Below are positions 7,707-16,855 of a stretch of DNA of 64,000 nucleotides, piece after piece (position 1 is the first letter of the stretch; each line of letters begins with the position of its first letter). The notes below the pieces were generated by a model. It saw only the letters and a list, made by a program, of their open reading frames with translations, searched no databases and was not told the DNA's origin. The stretch spans positions 124,001-188,000 of the forward strand of contig JAIOOU010000003.1 in NCBI GenBank assembly GCA_021414245.1, given 5' to 3'. Source of the DNA: Chloroflexota bacterium. GTDB taxonomy: Bacteria > Chloroflexota > Anaerolineae > Anaerolineales > Villigracilaceae. The translations under genes were made by a program, and so were the position numbers.

Positions 7707-8572
7707 AAGTCTTTGTAACCGGAGCGACCGGGTTCACGGGTACATACGTCGTTCCTCTATTATTGGAGGCCGGATACGAAGTCCGCTGTCTGTATCGCGA
7801 GACCAGCGACCGCTCGCATCTTTCCCAACCCGAAATTGAGTGGGTCCTCGGAGATGTATCCAAGCCTGAGGCATTGGCTTCCGCCATGCAGGGGACGGAT
7901 GCCCTTGTCAACATAGCTTCGCTTGGCTTTGGTCACGCAGACTCGATTATTCGTGCGGCGCACAAGGCTGGCGTCCAGCGCGCGGTCTTTATCAGTACAA
8001 CTGCCATCTTTACGCGGCTGAATGCAGGCAGCAGGAAAGTGCGCCTTGCCGCTGAACTTGCCATTGAGACCAGCGGGCTGACATATACGATCTTGCGTCC
8101 CACCATGATCTATGGCAGTGACGGGGATCGCAACATGTGCCGCCTGATCCGCTGGCTGCGGATTTTGCCCTTTTTTCCGGTTTTTGGAGATGGGCAATAT
8201 CTTCAACAGCCGATCTTTGTGGGTGACCTGGCTCAGGCCGTCGTAAGCAGCCTGGGGTCGGATAAAACCAGCCGCAAAAGTTACAACCTCGCCGGTCGCG
8301 AGGCGCTTAGCTACGATCAGGTCATCGACACCATCGCAAGGCAATTGAAGAAATGTATTTGGAAGATACACGTCCCTGCCGGACCGGTAATCGCCATGTT
8401 AAGTTTTCTTGAGCGGTTTCATATCCCATCTCCGATCAAAGCCGAGCAGGTCCTGCGCCTGAACGAGAACAAGAATTTTTCTTATGAGGAAGCACGCATG
8501 GATTTTGGTTTTCAACCTTGTTCCTTTTCTGATGGCATCAAATTGGAACTGGACCAGATAATGGGGTATTAA
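7703..8572 (+). CDS. NAD(P)-dependent epimerase/dehydratase-like protein
   Basis: A 289-residue extended or atypical SDR with an N-terminal Rossmann motif (VTGATGFTGTYVVPLLLEAG). The body has LRPTMIYGSDGDRN, the conserved segment after the active site. The classical Y-x3-K pair is not evident where expected (AIFTRLNAGSRKVRLAAE), so it belongs to the atypical SDRs and may not be a sugar epimerase. It overlaps the upstream glycosyltransferase by 4 bp and lies 2 bp before the WecA-like gene. Operon context suggests a role in polysaccharide precursor modification. Confidence 0.82.
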   Translation: MKVFVTGATGFTGTYVVPLLLEAGYEVRCLYRETSDRSHLSQPEIEWVLGDVSKPEALASAMQGTDALVNIASLGFGHADSIIRAAHKAGVQRAVFISTTAIFTRLNAGSRKVRLAAELAIETSGLTYTILRPTMIYGSDGDRNMCRLIRWLRILPFFPVFGDGQYLQQPIFVGDLAQAVVSSLGSDKTSRKSYNLAGREALSYDQVIDTIARQLKKCIWKIHVPAGPVIAMLSFLERFHIPSPIKAEQVLRLNENKNFSYEEARMDFGFQPCSFSDGIKLELDQIMGY

Positions 8573-8574
8573 TC

Positions 8575-9591
8575 ATGCCATGGATCGCATTTATTTCCCT
8601 GGCCATCCTGTCCTACCTTGGGGTTTATTGGATCCGTCGCTATGCCGAAAAGCGCCAGCTGTTGGACCATCCCAATGAGCGCAGTTCGCATTCCACGCCC
8701 ACGCCGCGCGGCGGAGGGCTGGCGATCGTGCTGCTCGTTTTGGGAACCGGCCTGTGGTCCGCGAGGGAAGCGGGGCTTAATCAAAGCCTGGTGTATCTCG
8801 GCTGCGGGACCGTCATTGCCTGGCTGGGCTGGCGTGACGATGTCCATTCGCTTTCTCCGCGGACCCGGTTTGTAGCCCAGGGCATTGCTGCGGCCGTGTC
8901 TATTTTGGGGATGGGATATTTCAAATCCGTCACCATTCCCTTGTTTGGCGTGCTGCATCTCGGTGTCATCGGAATCGTGATCACCTTTTTTTGGATCGTC
9001 GGCCTGACCAACGCATATAACTTTATGGACGGCATTGACGGCATTGCGGGCGGCGTGGCTTTGAGCGCCGGCCTCGGCTGGACCTGGCTTTCCTCTGCGA
9101 GCGGCCATTGGGGAAATTCGTTTGTCTTCTGGATCGCTCTTTCGATCAGCGCGGCCAGTCTGGGATTTCTTGGCCACAACTGGCCGCCGGCCCGGATCTT
9201 TATGGGCGACGTGGCCAGCACTTTTCTTGGTTACAGTTTTGCCGTCCTGCCCCTGCTGTCCGCGGACAAGGGCGGGGATGCCCTCATGCTCGGCACCCTC
9301 TTGATGTGGGTCTTCATTATGGATGCCGGGGTTACTTTCATCCGCCGCGCACTCAAACGTGAAAAAATTTTTTCCGCGCATCGCACGCACCTCTATCAAC
9401 GCCTGGTCATCGGTGGATACAGTCATGCAGCAGTCAGCTCCCTGTTCATCTTGTTAACCCTGCTTGCAGGCATGCTTTCGTATCTGTGGGCGCGCGGCAG
9501 TGCGATCGCCCCGGCCTTTATCTTTTTGGGACTTCCGCTGATCTGGATTCTCCTGTCTGTTCACGCTTCCCGGCTAAAGAATGTTGACTAA
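8575..9591 (+). CDS. WecA/MraY-like polyprenyl-phosphate glycosylphosphotransferase
   Basis: A 338-residue polytopic membrane protein of the MraY/WecA/WbpL family with about ten predicted helices. Family motifs are all present: HSTPTPRGGG near the N-terminus, the DD pair in WRDDVHSLS, NAYNFMDGIDGIAGG, NWPPARIFMGDVASTFLGY, and HRTHLYQRL in the last cytoplasmic loop. It should transfer a sugar-1-phosphate from a UDP-sugar to undecaprenyl phosphate, initiating glycan assembly. It overlaps the heparinase gene by 11 bp. WbpL-like short forms of this length are common in O-antigen loci. Confidence 0.9.
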   Translation: MPWIAFISLAILSYLGVYWIRRYAEKRQLLDHPNERSSHSTPTPRGGGLAIVLLVLGTGLWSAREAGLNQSLVYLGCGTVIAWLGWRDDVHSLSPRTRFVAQGIAAAVSILGMGYFKSVTIPLFGVLHLGVIGIVITFFWIVGLTNAYNFMDGIDGIAGGVALSAGLGWTWLSSASGHWGNSFVFWIALSISAASLGFLGHNWPPARIFMGDVASTFLGYSFAVLPLLSADKGGDALMLGTLLMWVFIMDAGVTFIRRALKREKIFSAHRTHLYQRLVIGGYSHAAVSSLFILLTLLAGMLSYLWARGSAIAPAFIFLGLPLIWILLSVHASRLKNVD

Positions 9592-11659
9592 ACTCCGGAC
9601 CCTCGCTTCGCTCTTCCGGCAGGCTGGTTTTCGCTGGTCGATATTTCGCGCCGCTTACGCTTTTCGCCTGCGCACGGGATGGATCCGTTTGCAGCTGCCG
9701 GCGTATAAATGGACAGATCGTCCGCTCCAAACCTGGCTCCGGAAGGATATTCCATCGACGCCGAAATCGTATCTGGAGTGGCGCAGGGAAAATGCTCCTG
9801 CATTTTTCTTCAAGGAAGCCAGCCTGCCGAAACAGGTCCCTTGGGATAAACAAACCGCCATCGACGAGGCCGGGCGGATTCTTTCCGGTGAGATCAAATA
9901 CTTTGCCCATGAGTTTCAAACGACAGGCTTTCCTCCTGTGTGGTCCATGGATCCTGTCTCGGGGTTGGGATTGCCTGAAAATCAGTACTGGTCCACGCTC
10001 TCCCATGATGGGGCGGTGGACATTAAGTTTATTTGGGAGGCCAGCCGCTTTGGCATGGTCTATCCATTGGTCCGCGCCTATGCAGCCACAAAAGATGAAA
10101 AATATGCCCGGGCTTTTTGGAAATTGATCCTCGATTGGGCCGAACATAACCAGCCCAACACCGGTCCCAACTGGATGGATGGTCAGGAGATCGCCCTGCG
10201 CCTGATGGCCTGGAGCTTTGGCTTTTATGCATTTCTGGATTCCCCTTCCACAAAACCTGAATATGTTTCTCAATTTGTAACGATGGTCGCCGCCCAGGCA
10301 CAGCGGATTTACCGGAACCTTGGCTATGCCATTTCCACCCAAAGTAATCACACCATCAGCGAAGCCTTCGGACTGTGGCTGACGGGCACACTTTTTCCTG
10401 AATTGAATGGGTCGGATGGATATCTTTCGGTGGGACGCAAGCTTCTGGAAGGCGAAGCTGTCAGGCAGCTCTTTCCGGATGGCAGTTACTCGATGTATTC
10501 GCTTAACTATCATCGCTTCGTACTGCAGACCTATTTTTATGTCATGCGATTGGGGGAGCTGAACCATTCCAAATTTCCGGAGTCTGTATATCGTGTAGCC
10601 ACTTCGTCGATTGCCTACCTTTCTCAATTGATCGATCCGCAAACCGGTCAAATGCCGGTGTATGGCTCCAATGACGGCGCGCTTGTCCTGCCCCTCAATG
10701 ATTGCGATTTCACCGACTACCGTCCGCTCCTGCAGCTTGGCTCTTTTATAACGAACAGAAGGAGAATTTTTGAACCCGGTCCATGGGATGAGGATTTATT
10801 CTGGCTGTGTGGTCCACAGTCATTACAAGATGATGTCGAGAAATCGGTGCAAGCTGACCGGGGGTTTTCAGATGGGGGAATCTATGTTTTGCACGGACCA
10901 CAATCCAAAGTTGTCATCCGCTGCACGGATTTTCGGTCGCGTCCTTCACACGCCGACCAGCTTCACGTGGACCTGTGGTGGCAGGGCCACAACATTGCCT
11001 GTGATGCTGGAACTTATCTTTACAGCGGCTCCGGTCCCTGGCGCAATGGGCTGGCCCACACAGACGTCCACAATACTGTATCCGTTGATTCAAATGATCA
11101 GATGAGCATGGTCAGTCGTTTCACCTGGATAAATTGGGCGCAGGGGAATGTCCTTCAACAGGCCGAAGATCTCTGGCGGGGGGAACACGACGGATACCGC
11201 CGATTATCCGACCCGGTGACTCATAAGCGGACCATTCACAAGCTTGGGAATGACCGCTGGCTGGTGATTGACCATTTGCATGGCGCGCAGCCGCATCATT
11301 ACGCGCTTCATTGGCTGCTTAACGATTTCCCTTATATAAAAAACGGGAACAGTATTTATTTATGGCCGGAGACGGGGAAATATAAGGTTCAGATGGGATT
11401 GGTGGAAGGGGAGTCCACTTTCTCGCTGGTTCGCGCCGACCCCAACTCCACCCGCGGCTGGCGTTCGCGATATTACGGTCACAAAGAGCCCGCCATTTCT
11501 GCCATGCTCGAGGCGGATCGACCCAATGCCTGTTTCTGGACCTTCTTCGGGTTTGAATCCGATTTGATCGGAATGGAAGGAAAGATGTTGACAGTTAAGT
11601 CACCGGGAATGAATTCATCCATTGATCTCGCTGCATCAGACCTGAATACCCCTCTCTAG
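9581..11659 (+). CDS. heparinase II/III family polysaccharide lyase-like protein
   Basis: A 692-residue protein with an N-terminal alpha/alpha-toroid half and a C-terminal beta-sandwich half typical of heparinase II/III proteins. Recognisable parts are NYHRFVLQTYFY in the helical domain, and SRPSHADQLHVDLWWQGHNIACDAGTY and WRNGLAHTDVHNTVSVD in the sandwich domain. No signal peptide is seen, so a cytoplasmic or unconventionally exported enzyme is possible. Members occur in exopolysaccharide operons, where they may trim or modify the polymer. It overlaps the WecA-like gene, and its stop codon lies inside the operon terminator. Confidence 0.85.
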   Translation: MLTKLRTLASLFRQAGFRWSIFRAAYAFRLRTGWIRLQLPAYKWTDRPLQTWLRKDIPSTPKSYLEWRRENAPAFFFKEASLPKQVPWDKQTAIDEAGRILSGEIKYFAHEFQTTGFPPVWSMDPVSGLGLPENQYWSTLSHDGAVDIKFIWEASRFGMVYPLVRAYAATKDEKYARAFWKLILDWAEHNQPNTGPNWMDGQEIALRLMAWSFGFYAFLDSPSTKPEYVSQFVTMVAAQAQRIYRNLGYAISTQSNHTISEAFGLWLTGTLFPELNGSDGYLSVGRKLLEGEAVRQLFPDGSYSMYSLNYHRFVLQTYFYVMRLGELNHSKFPESVYRVATSSIAYLSQLIDPQTGQMPVYGSNDGALVLPLNDCDFTDYRPLLQLGSFITNRRRIFEPGPWDEDLFWLCGPQSLQDDVEKSVQADRGFSDGGIYVLHGPQSKVVIRCTDFRSRPSHADQLHVDLWWQGHNIACDAGTYLYSGSGPWRNGLAHTDVHNTVSVDSNDQMSMVSRFTWINWAQGNVLQQAEDLWRGEHDGYRRLSDPVTHKRTIHKLGNDRWLVIDHLHGAQPHHYALHWLLNDFPYIKNGNSIYLWPETGKYKVQMGLVEGESTFSLVRADPNSTRGWRSRYYGHKEPAISAMLEADRPNACFWTFFGFESDLIGMEGKMLTVKSPGMNSSIDLAASDLNTPL

Positions 11660-11676
11660 GAGGGGTGCTTTTTTAT
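11648..11676 (+). terminator. intrinsic terminator of the polysaccharide operon
   Basis: ACCCCTC / GAGGGGT stem with a 5-nt loop, followed by GCTTTTTTATTTT. The stem overlaps the stop codon of the heparinase gene (TAG at 11657-11659). Confidence 0.8.
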
Positions 11677-11700
11677 TTTAGCCGGCTATACTCGCGAATC

Positions 11701-13242
11701 ATGAGAAACATCCTGATAATCCTTGTTCTGACTTGTCTGTTATCGGCCTGTGCCACGTCAGCGCCCATCTCTGTTCCAAAGGTCGAAGTTGGGCCTCTGG
11801 CAGGCGAGTGGCTGGGCGGCTTTATTCAGGACGATGGAACGGCCGTTTCTCTGCTCGTTGATTTTGACGACGGCAGGGGTGTCTTAAAGATCCAACCTTT
11901 CACGAAATCATGGGATCTGGCGGACCTGGTTCAGGATGGAGGCAGTGTCGCCTTTGTCTTGATTGGAAAATTGGCGGATCCGTTTGAACAAATTCAGTTT
12001 GAAGGTGATTTTTCCGGCACCGGACTTGCCGGCAAACTGACCTGGAACGATGATTCCCATGAAGTTGAATTTATCAGGCTTGCGCCGATGGATTCCGCTC
12101 TGCTGGAAAAATATGTTGGCGTATATCGTTTTGACTCCGGTCGCACGGTCAGCGTGTTGCTTTGCCCAAGCTACAATGACGCCCGGCGGGAATATTTCCC
12201 GCCGGGCTTGATGTTCACTGACCTGGCGACTGGCGATTCGCGTGGACTGTATTCTCTGGAAGATTACACCTTTGGCATTGGGTCGGCGCGTGTATTGGCC
12301 TACCCCTTGGAAAAAGAACGTATCCGGTTCACAATGGATGCTGCGGGCGAAGTCACTGGGCTGGAGTCAATGATTGCGAATGATGCGGCAAAGATGGAGA
12401 CAGCATCCCGAATCAATTATTCTGTGGAGGATGTTAAATTCACCAGCGCGGATGGAGCCGTGATGGCAGGCTTGCTTACCTCGCCTGAAACTTCCGGTCC
12501 TCACCCGGCGTTCATGATGCTGCACGGTTCCGAGCCCGGGATTAAGGACGGATTTGGCCAGCAAATACTGGCTCATTATATGATCAGCCATGGGATCGCC
12601 CTCTTGACCTATGACAAACGCGGAGTGGGTGATTCGAATGGCGTTTACCGCGAAAGCGCAGACGCCGCCAATATAAAACTGATCGCTTTGGATGCTGTGG
12701 CCGGGACGGACTATCTTTCCACGCGACCGGAGGTGGACCCTGATCGGATCGGTTTGATCGGCGGCAGCCAGGCGGGCTGGGTGATTCCGGTTGCAGCTGC
12801 ACAATCAACTCAGGTGGATTTCTTTGTGATATTTTCAGGTCCGGTTGTTTCCACTGCCCAGGAGGACCATTTCAGTACGGTCACCAATGACGGCGAGTCG
12901 GCTGTAGTGTACGATGCCGAAAAACTTGACCAGGCCTTGCGTGGCATGAATCCTTCCGGCATAGCCTTCATTCCTGGCATCAATGACCTGACCCAGCCCG
13001 GTCTGTGGTTGTGGGGCAGTGTCGATAAAAATGTGCCAGCCACGGTCAGTGCGGAGAATCTGCAAACCTTGATCGATGCCGGGAAGAGCAATTTTACTTA
13101 CGTGATGCTTCCGAATGGCGATCACAATCTAAATGAGTCCGCGCATGGATATTTTGCGGAGATACCCTATGCGCCCCGGGTGCTTTATTTTTCAGCGTTG
13201 ACTGGTTGGTTAAAGGAAAACGGCATCATTCCTGTGGAATGA
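11701..13242 (+). CDS. lipoprotein alpha/beta hydrolase
   Basis: A 513-residue secreted lipoprotein. The ORF opens at 11665, but the ATG at 11701 gives a proper lipoprotein signal (MRNILIILVLTCLLSAC, lipobox LSAC) and is chosen although no strong ribosome site is visible. The first 230 residues form a beta-rich accessory domain. The C-terminal part is an alpha/beta hydrolase with the nucleophile elbow GGSQAG, a likely acid in WGSVDKNVP and a likely His in PNGDHNL. It resembles peptidase S9/BAAT-like or DUF3887-associated esterases. The substrate is unknown. A terminator overlaps its stop codon, and it seems monocistronic. Confidence 0.82.
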   Translation: MRNILIILVLTCLLSACATSAPISVPKVEVGPLAGEWLGGFIQDDGTAVSLLVDFDDGRGVLKIQPFTKSWDLADLVQDGGSVAFVLIGKLADPFEQIQFEGDFSGTGLAGKLTWNDDSHEVEFIRLAPMDSALLEKYVGVYRFDSGRTVSVLLCPSYNDARREYFPPGLMFTDLATGDSRGLYSLEDYTFGIGSARVLAYPLEKERIRFTMDAAGEVTGLESMIANDAAKMETASRINYSVEDVKFTSADGAVMAGLLTSPETSGPHPAFMMLHGSEPGIKDGFGQQILAHYMISHGIALLTYDKRGVGDSNGVYRESADAANIKLIALDAVAGTDYLSTRPEVDPDRIGLIGGSQAGWVIPVAAAQSTQVDFFVIFSGPVVSTAQEDHFSTVTNDGESAVVYDAEKLDQALRGMNPSGIAFIPGINDLTQPGLWLWGSVDKNVPATVSAENLQTLIDAGKSNFTYVMLPNGDHNLNESAHGYFAEIPYAPRVLYFSALTGWLKENGIIPVE

Positions 13243-13259
13243 TGCCGTGCGTTTTTTTT
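13221..13259 (+). terminator. intrinsic terminator of the hydrolase gene
   Basis: CGGCATCATTC / GAATGATGCCG, an 11-bp perfect stem with a 5-nt loop, then TGCG and a run of T. The stem includes the TGA stop codon at 13240-13242. Confidence 0.85.
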
Positions 13260-13263
13260 TCGA

Positions 13264-14421
13264 TTAAAGTGCCATCAGTACGTGACTGACGGCCGTGGAG
13301 GCCGGCCCGCCAAGGGACTGAATGAGCCCGTACTTTGCGTTGGCGATCTGGTTCGCTTCCGCCTGACCCCGTAACTGGGTGACCGCTTCTGCGGCTTGAT
13401 ACACGCCGGAAGCGCCGCCCGGGAATCCGCGGGCCTTCATGCCGCCCATGGTGGCACACGGGATGCGCCCCTTCAACCCAATGGAACCGTCTTCGGCCAG
13501 CTTCCAGCCTTTGCCTTTGATCGCGAATCCGACAGCCTCGAGGGACAAGGCGGCGTAAATGCTAAAGATATCGTGATATTCAAAGAAGCTGACCTGGTCC
13601 AGGATGATCCCGGCTTGTTTCATGGCCCAGCCGGCCGAAGTCTGGGCGGTATCAAAGTACAGCATATCCTTGCGGTCATGCAGGGCGAGCGTGTCTGACG
13701 AGGCTGCCGAGCCGGCGATCTTCACGAGCTGATTCGGAAAATTGGACGGGAGCAGCTCGCGGCGGGTCAGAACCAGCGCGGCAGCGCCATCCGCATTGGG
13801 GGCCACATCAAACAGATTGACTGGGTCGCTGACCATTTCCGCTTTGGAGTAGGTCTCCGGTTTGATCGCTTTTCTGAACATCGCGTTTTTATTGGCAACG
13901 CCGTTGGCATGCGCCGTCAATGCGAAGTTGGCCAGCCCGTGCGCCGGGACATTGTGTTCGTGCATGTAGCGCTTCATCAGCAACGCGGCCTGGGCGGTGG
14001 TGGTCATGCCCTGCACGGCTTCGAAATCCGAATCGCTGGTGGTGGAGACAGCCTCCTCCACTTCCGGGCCGACCTTGTCGGTGAATTTCTCGATCCCGAC
14101 CACCAGGGCTACATCCACCATGCCGCTGGCGACGGCGAGATAACCCTGGCGCAAGGCTGCGCCGCCCGAAGCGCCCGCCGCTTCGACGGTCGCGGCTTCG
14201 ATACCGGTCAGACCGGCGTAGTCCGCGATGAGCGCGCCAAGATGCGCCTGATTGGAAAGGTTTGGCGCGAACATGTTGCCCACGTAAAGGGCCTGGGGAT
14301 TTAACCCGCCAGCGTCATGCTGCGCGGCCTGGATGGCGCGCAGCGCAAGATCGCGCAGGCTGATATCCCAATGTTCGCCGACCTGAGTTTGACCGATCCC
14401 TGCGATTACCACGTCTGTCAT
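13264..14421 (-). CDS. SCP2-like thiolase of the mevalonate locus, catalytic residues substituted
   Basis: A 385-residue thiolase-fold protein of the archaeal acetyl-CoA acetyltransferase / SCP2-thiolase type. Its place beside HMG-CoA synthase and reductase suggests the acetoacetyl-CoA step. The nucleophile loop reads VEAAGASGGAAL where family members have AACASGG, so residue 83 is Gly (codon GGC at 14173-14175) in place of the catalytic Cys. The later GHPxGATG motif reads RGFPGGASG, so the catalytic His is Phe333. The preceding NPSGG is ATMGG. The fold is otherwise intact and uninterrupted. It may be a structural or regulatory paralogue, use other residues, or have lost activity. It is the last gene of the minus-strand mevalonate group. 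Confidence 0.85.
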   Translation of the reverse strand: MTDVVIAGIGQTQVGEHWDISLRDLALRAIQAAQHDAGGLNPQALYVGNMFAPNLSNQAHLGALIADYAGLTGIEAATVEAAGASGGAALRQGYLAVASGMVDVALVVGIEKFTDKVGPEVEEAVSTTSDSDFEAVQGMTTTAQAALLMKRYMHEHNVPAHGLANFALTAHANGVANKNAMFRKAIKPETYSKAEMVSDPVNLFDVAPNADGAAALVLTRRELLPSNFPNQLVKIAGSAASSDTLALHDRKDMLYFDTAQTSAGWAMKQAGIILDQVSFFEYHDIFSIYAALSLEAVGFAIKGKGWKLAEDGSIGLKGRIPCATMGGMKARGFPGGASGVYQAAEAVTQLRGQAEANQIANAKYGLIQSLGGPASTAVSHVLMAL

Positions 14422-14466
14422 GTGTTGTCCTTGTTATCGTTGCGGCCATTTAAAAGAACGGCCCGG

Positions 14467-14859
14467 TTATTTTGCTGCAAAAAGGAAGCTGGTTTTTTCA
14501 CGGGCGGGTTCCTGCAGGATAATACGGGCCGGGCCGATCAGCGTCCATGAGCTGTTTACGGGCGGCTTCATGAGCAGGGTCACAGGGTATTGAACCGCGG
14601 CCGGGATGGTGACAAATGCGGTTCCGGACTCATCGGTCCGCCCCCCGAATTGCGCGCCGCCTTCCAGCTGAACAATGAATATTGCGTCCTTCAGAGGTGT
14701 ATCCGCTGGGTCGAGCTGACCGTTTCCATTTGCGTCCACAAAGGCATATCCCGAGAAATAACTGTCGGCCACAGACGCGGCGGTTGGTGTGGACGTGAAA
14801 GCATTACAACCGGTCATGACCAGCGTCCATGTGAACAGAAAGCAGAGGTTTCGGTTCAT
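14467..14859 (-). CDS. small lipoprotein with SdrD-B-like domain
   Basis: A 130-residue protein with a lipoprotein signal (CFLFTWTLVMTGC) and one globular domain. The motif SGYAFVDANGNGQLDPADTPL resembles the calcium-binding SdrD B-like / prealbumin-like repeat (DxNGNGxxDxxD), followed by TDESGTAFVTIP. It would be anchored outside the membrane. It lies 17 bp after the HMG-CoA synthase gene and 45 bp before the thiolase gene on the same strand, which is unusual because it has no apparent link to isoprenoid synthesis. Confidence 0.75.
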   Translation of the reverse strand: MNRNLCFLFTWTLVMTGCNAFTSTPTAASVADSYFSGYAFVDANGNGQLDPADTPLKDAIFIVQLEGGAQFGGRTDESGTAFVTIPAAVQYPVTLLMKPPVNSSWTLIGPARIILQEPAREKTSFLFAAK

Positions 14860-14876
14860 TGAGTTATGGATTCCCT

Positions 14877-15959
14877 TTATTTCATCGCCAATTTGCCGCG
14901 ATAGCGGACATAGGTTGCATAATCGATCTCGGTGCGCCTTGCGATGTACTCCTGGGTCTTCACGGCCAGTCCCTGGCGTGCGGTGACTTTGTCGGTGACG
15001 AGAATGTCAAAGGCGTCTGAGCCGGCCCCGGAGCCGAAGGAGACGCACAGGATCCTGTCACCGGGCTGAGCCACATCCAGAGTCGCAGTCAGGCCGATCA
15101 TGGCCGCGCCTGCATAGGTATTCCCGATCGTGTGGACCAGGAGTCCCGGCGCGATCTGTTCGGCGGAAAATCCAAGCTGGCCCGCGACGCGCTGCGGGAA
15201 TTTTGTATTGGGCTGGTGGAAGACGGCCCACTGGTAATCTTTTGCGGTGGTGCCGCTGGCTTCCATCAAATGTGTGGCAGCTTCGGTGATGTGCTTGAAG
15301 TAGGCGGGCTCGCCCGTGAAGCGCATGCCGTGCTCGGGATACTTTTGATATTCACGCCGCCAGAAATCAGGAGTATCGGTCACGTAGGAATATGAGGAGT
15401 TGATGACCGCCAGTGACTCTTCGGCGGGTCCGATGATGTACGCGCCGCCGCCCGCGCCCGCGGTATATTCGAGTGCGTCGCCAGGCTTTCCTTGCGCGGT
15501 ATCCATGCCGATGGCCATGGCGTAATGCGCCATGCCGGAGCCGACCATTCCCATCGCGGCCACCATCGCTTCGGTGCCGGCCTTGCAGGCGAATTCAAAA
15601 TCTGCACCTTGCGTGTTGGGGACCGCTCCGATCGCTTCCGCAACCACGGTGGAAGTTGGTTTGACCGCATACGGGTGAGACTCGGACCCGACCCAGACCG
15701 CGCGCAGTTCGTGCGGATCAATTTGAGCACGCAGCATGGCATTACGTGCCGCCTCGATCGACATGGTGATCACGTCTTCATCGAGACCGGGCACGGCCTT
15801 CTCTTTGATGGGAAGTCCGCTGGTCTTACCGGTCCATACGCGCGCGACCTCCTTCGCGGGCAGACGATAGCGCGGCACATACGCGCCGTATCCGACAATG
15901 CCGACGGGCTTGTTCGGTTTGAGGAGGGTGGGGGAGTGTTGATGGGTGGGGGTTGTCAT
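14877..15959 (-). CDS. hydroxymethylglutaryl-CoA synthase, archaeal type
   Basis: A 360-residue HMG-CoA synthase of the archaeal/bacterial short type. It condenses acetyl-CoA with acetoacetyl-CoA to give HMG-CoA in the mevalonate pathway. The start of the thiolase fold is [14 protein letters not shown]. The catalytic Cys is present in [14 protein letters not shown], the catalytic His fits [14 protein letters not shown], and the conserved [12 protein letters not shown] follows. Unlike the neighbouring thiolase its active site is intact. It lies between the DUF2971 gene (upstream) and the small lipoprotein gene (downstream) on the minus strand. Confidence 0.93.
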   Translation of the reverse strand: MTTPTHQHSPTLLKPNKPVGIVGYGAYVPRYRLPAKEVARVWTGKTSGLPIKEKAVPGLDEDVITMSIEAARNAMLRAQIDPHELRAVWVGSESHPYAVKPTSTVVAEAIGAVPNTQGADFEFACKAGTEAMVAAMGMVGSGMAHYAMAIGMDTAQGKPGDALEYTAGAGGGAYIIGPAEESLAVINSSYSYVTDTPDFWRREYQKYPEHGMRFTGEPAYFKHITEAATHLMEASGTTAKDYQWAVFHQPNTKFPQRVAGQLGFSAEQIAPGLLVHTIGNTYAGAAMIGLTATLDVAQPGDRILCVSFGSGAGSDAFDILVTDKVTARQGLAVKTQEYIARRTEIDYATYVRYRGKLAMK

Positions 15960-15977
15960 AAGTTTCCTTATTGAACA

Positions 15978-16790
15978 CTATTTTGAAGGATCAAAGATTT
16001 CGCCAAAGTTAGCACTAGGTATTCCATTAGACCAATGCATTCTGCCGACAGAAACACCTAAACCTTTGCATACTTCTTTAATTGCTGGTTCATATACCTT
16101 TGGAAAGTCTGAACCGACTAAAACTGCTTTTAATGCACCTTCGATGCTTACATATTCTTCCGATTTGCTGTCACTATGTAGGAGCCATCTATACTCTGAT
16201 TCATTTTCCCAGTCAGGGAATTTTGTTAGGAAATACTCATTATGATGCTCAAAGAGAAATTTCCTGATCCCGTTTGTTAATCCGAGATCGATAATATCGG
16301 AATAATCGATGGGTCTTGTCACTGCTGCATTATAATTTTTATAACTAACCGGACCATGAAATATCTTACACCGGTCTTTTAGCGAAGATACAATATTGGA
16401 ATGAAGTATCTTTCCGTCAAATATCAAACAAACTCCTGAATGGTTGTCCGCATATTGTGCCCACATTCTAGGGCGATTCCAACCATGTTGGAATCTCGGC
16501 ATGATTTCGTTTTTCATTAAAGATTTATACTTCCGTTTAGGTAAATGCTGAGTCATGCACAGCACTTTCCATTCTTCTTTTGATATTCTATAAACCTCTT
16601 CGCTCTCAGGAAACGGGTACGAATCTCTTGGTTTGTAATTCTCCGGATATATAATCGCAAATGATCTCCATTTAGACTCTTTGGGATCATTGGTAAGACC
16701 CAACTGCCCAAGTCTTATTTGCCTTTTAAATAGGATTTTTTCTAGAGCCGTATCTTTTTTTGTGTAATGACAGAGTTCTCTAGGTATCAT
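15978..16790 (-). CDS. DUF2971 protein, AT-rich insertion in the mevalonate locus
   Basis: A 270-residue protein with the DUF2971 pattern: LCHYTKKDTALEKILFKRQIRLG, LTNDPKES, MCLTQHLP-like segments, a central RMWAQYADNHSGVCLIFDGK and a C-terminal VGRMHW region. The function of the family is unknown; members often occur as isolated mobile genes and some lie near defence genes. Base composition is clearly AT-rich compared with the GC-rich genes on both sides, which suggests transfer into the locus. It separates HMG-CoA reductase from HMG-CoA synthase. No terminal repeats or integrase were found. Confidence 0.82.
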   Translation of the reverse strand: MIPRELCHYTKKDTALEKILFKRQIRLGQLGLTNDPKESKWRSFAIIYPENYKPRDSYPFPESEEVYRISKEEWKVLCMTQHLPKRKYKSLMKNEIMPRFQHGWNRPRMWAQYADNHSGVCLIFDGKILHSNIVSSLKDRCKIFHGPVSYKNYNAAVTRPIDYSDIIDLGLTNGIRKFLFEHHNEYFLTKFPDWENESEYRWLLHSDSKSEEYVSIEGALKAVLVGSDFPKVYEPAIKEVCKGLGVSVGRMHWSNGIPSANFGEIFDPSK

Positions 16791-16855
16791 TTTGCCTTTA
16801 TATCTATCTAAACTTTGACTTCAATCCAGCCTGCCTGTTCAAATCCGGGTCATCA

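Noticed and set aside
8569-10651. Long minus-strand ORFs (285 and 377 residues) opposite the WecA-like and heparinase genes
   Set aside because: They are shadows of well-supported plus-strand genes in GC-rich sequence and lack any domain signature.
16836-16850. GTTCAAATCC resembling a tRNA T-loop beside the DUF2971 gene, a possible attachment site
   Set aside because: The flanking bases do not form a T stem and no acceptor or anticodon arm can be drawn, so it is neither a tRNA nor a clear remnant.
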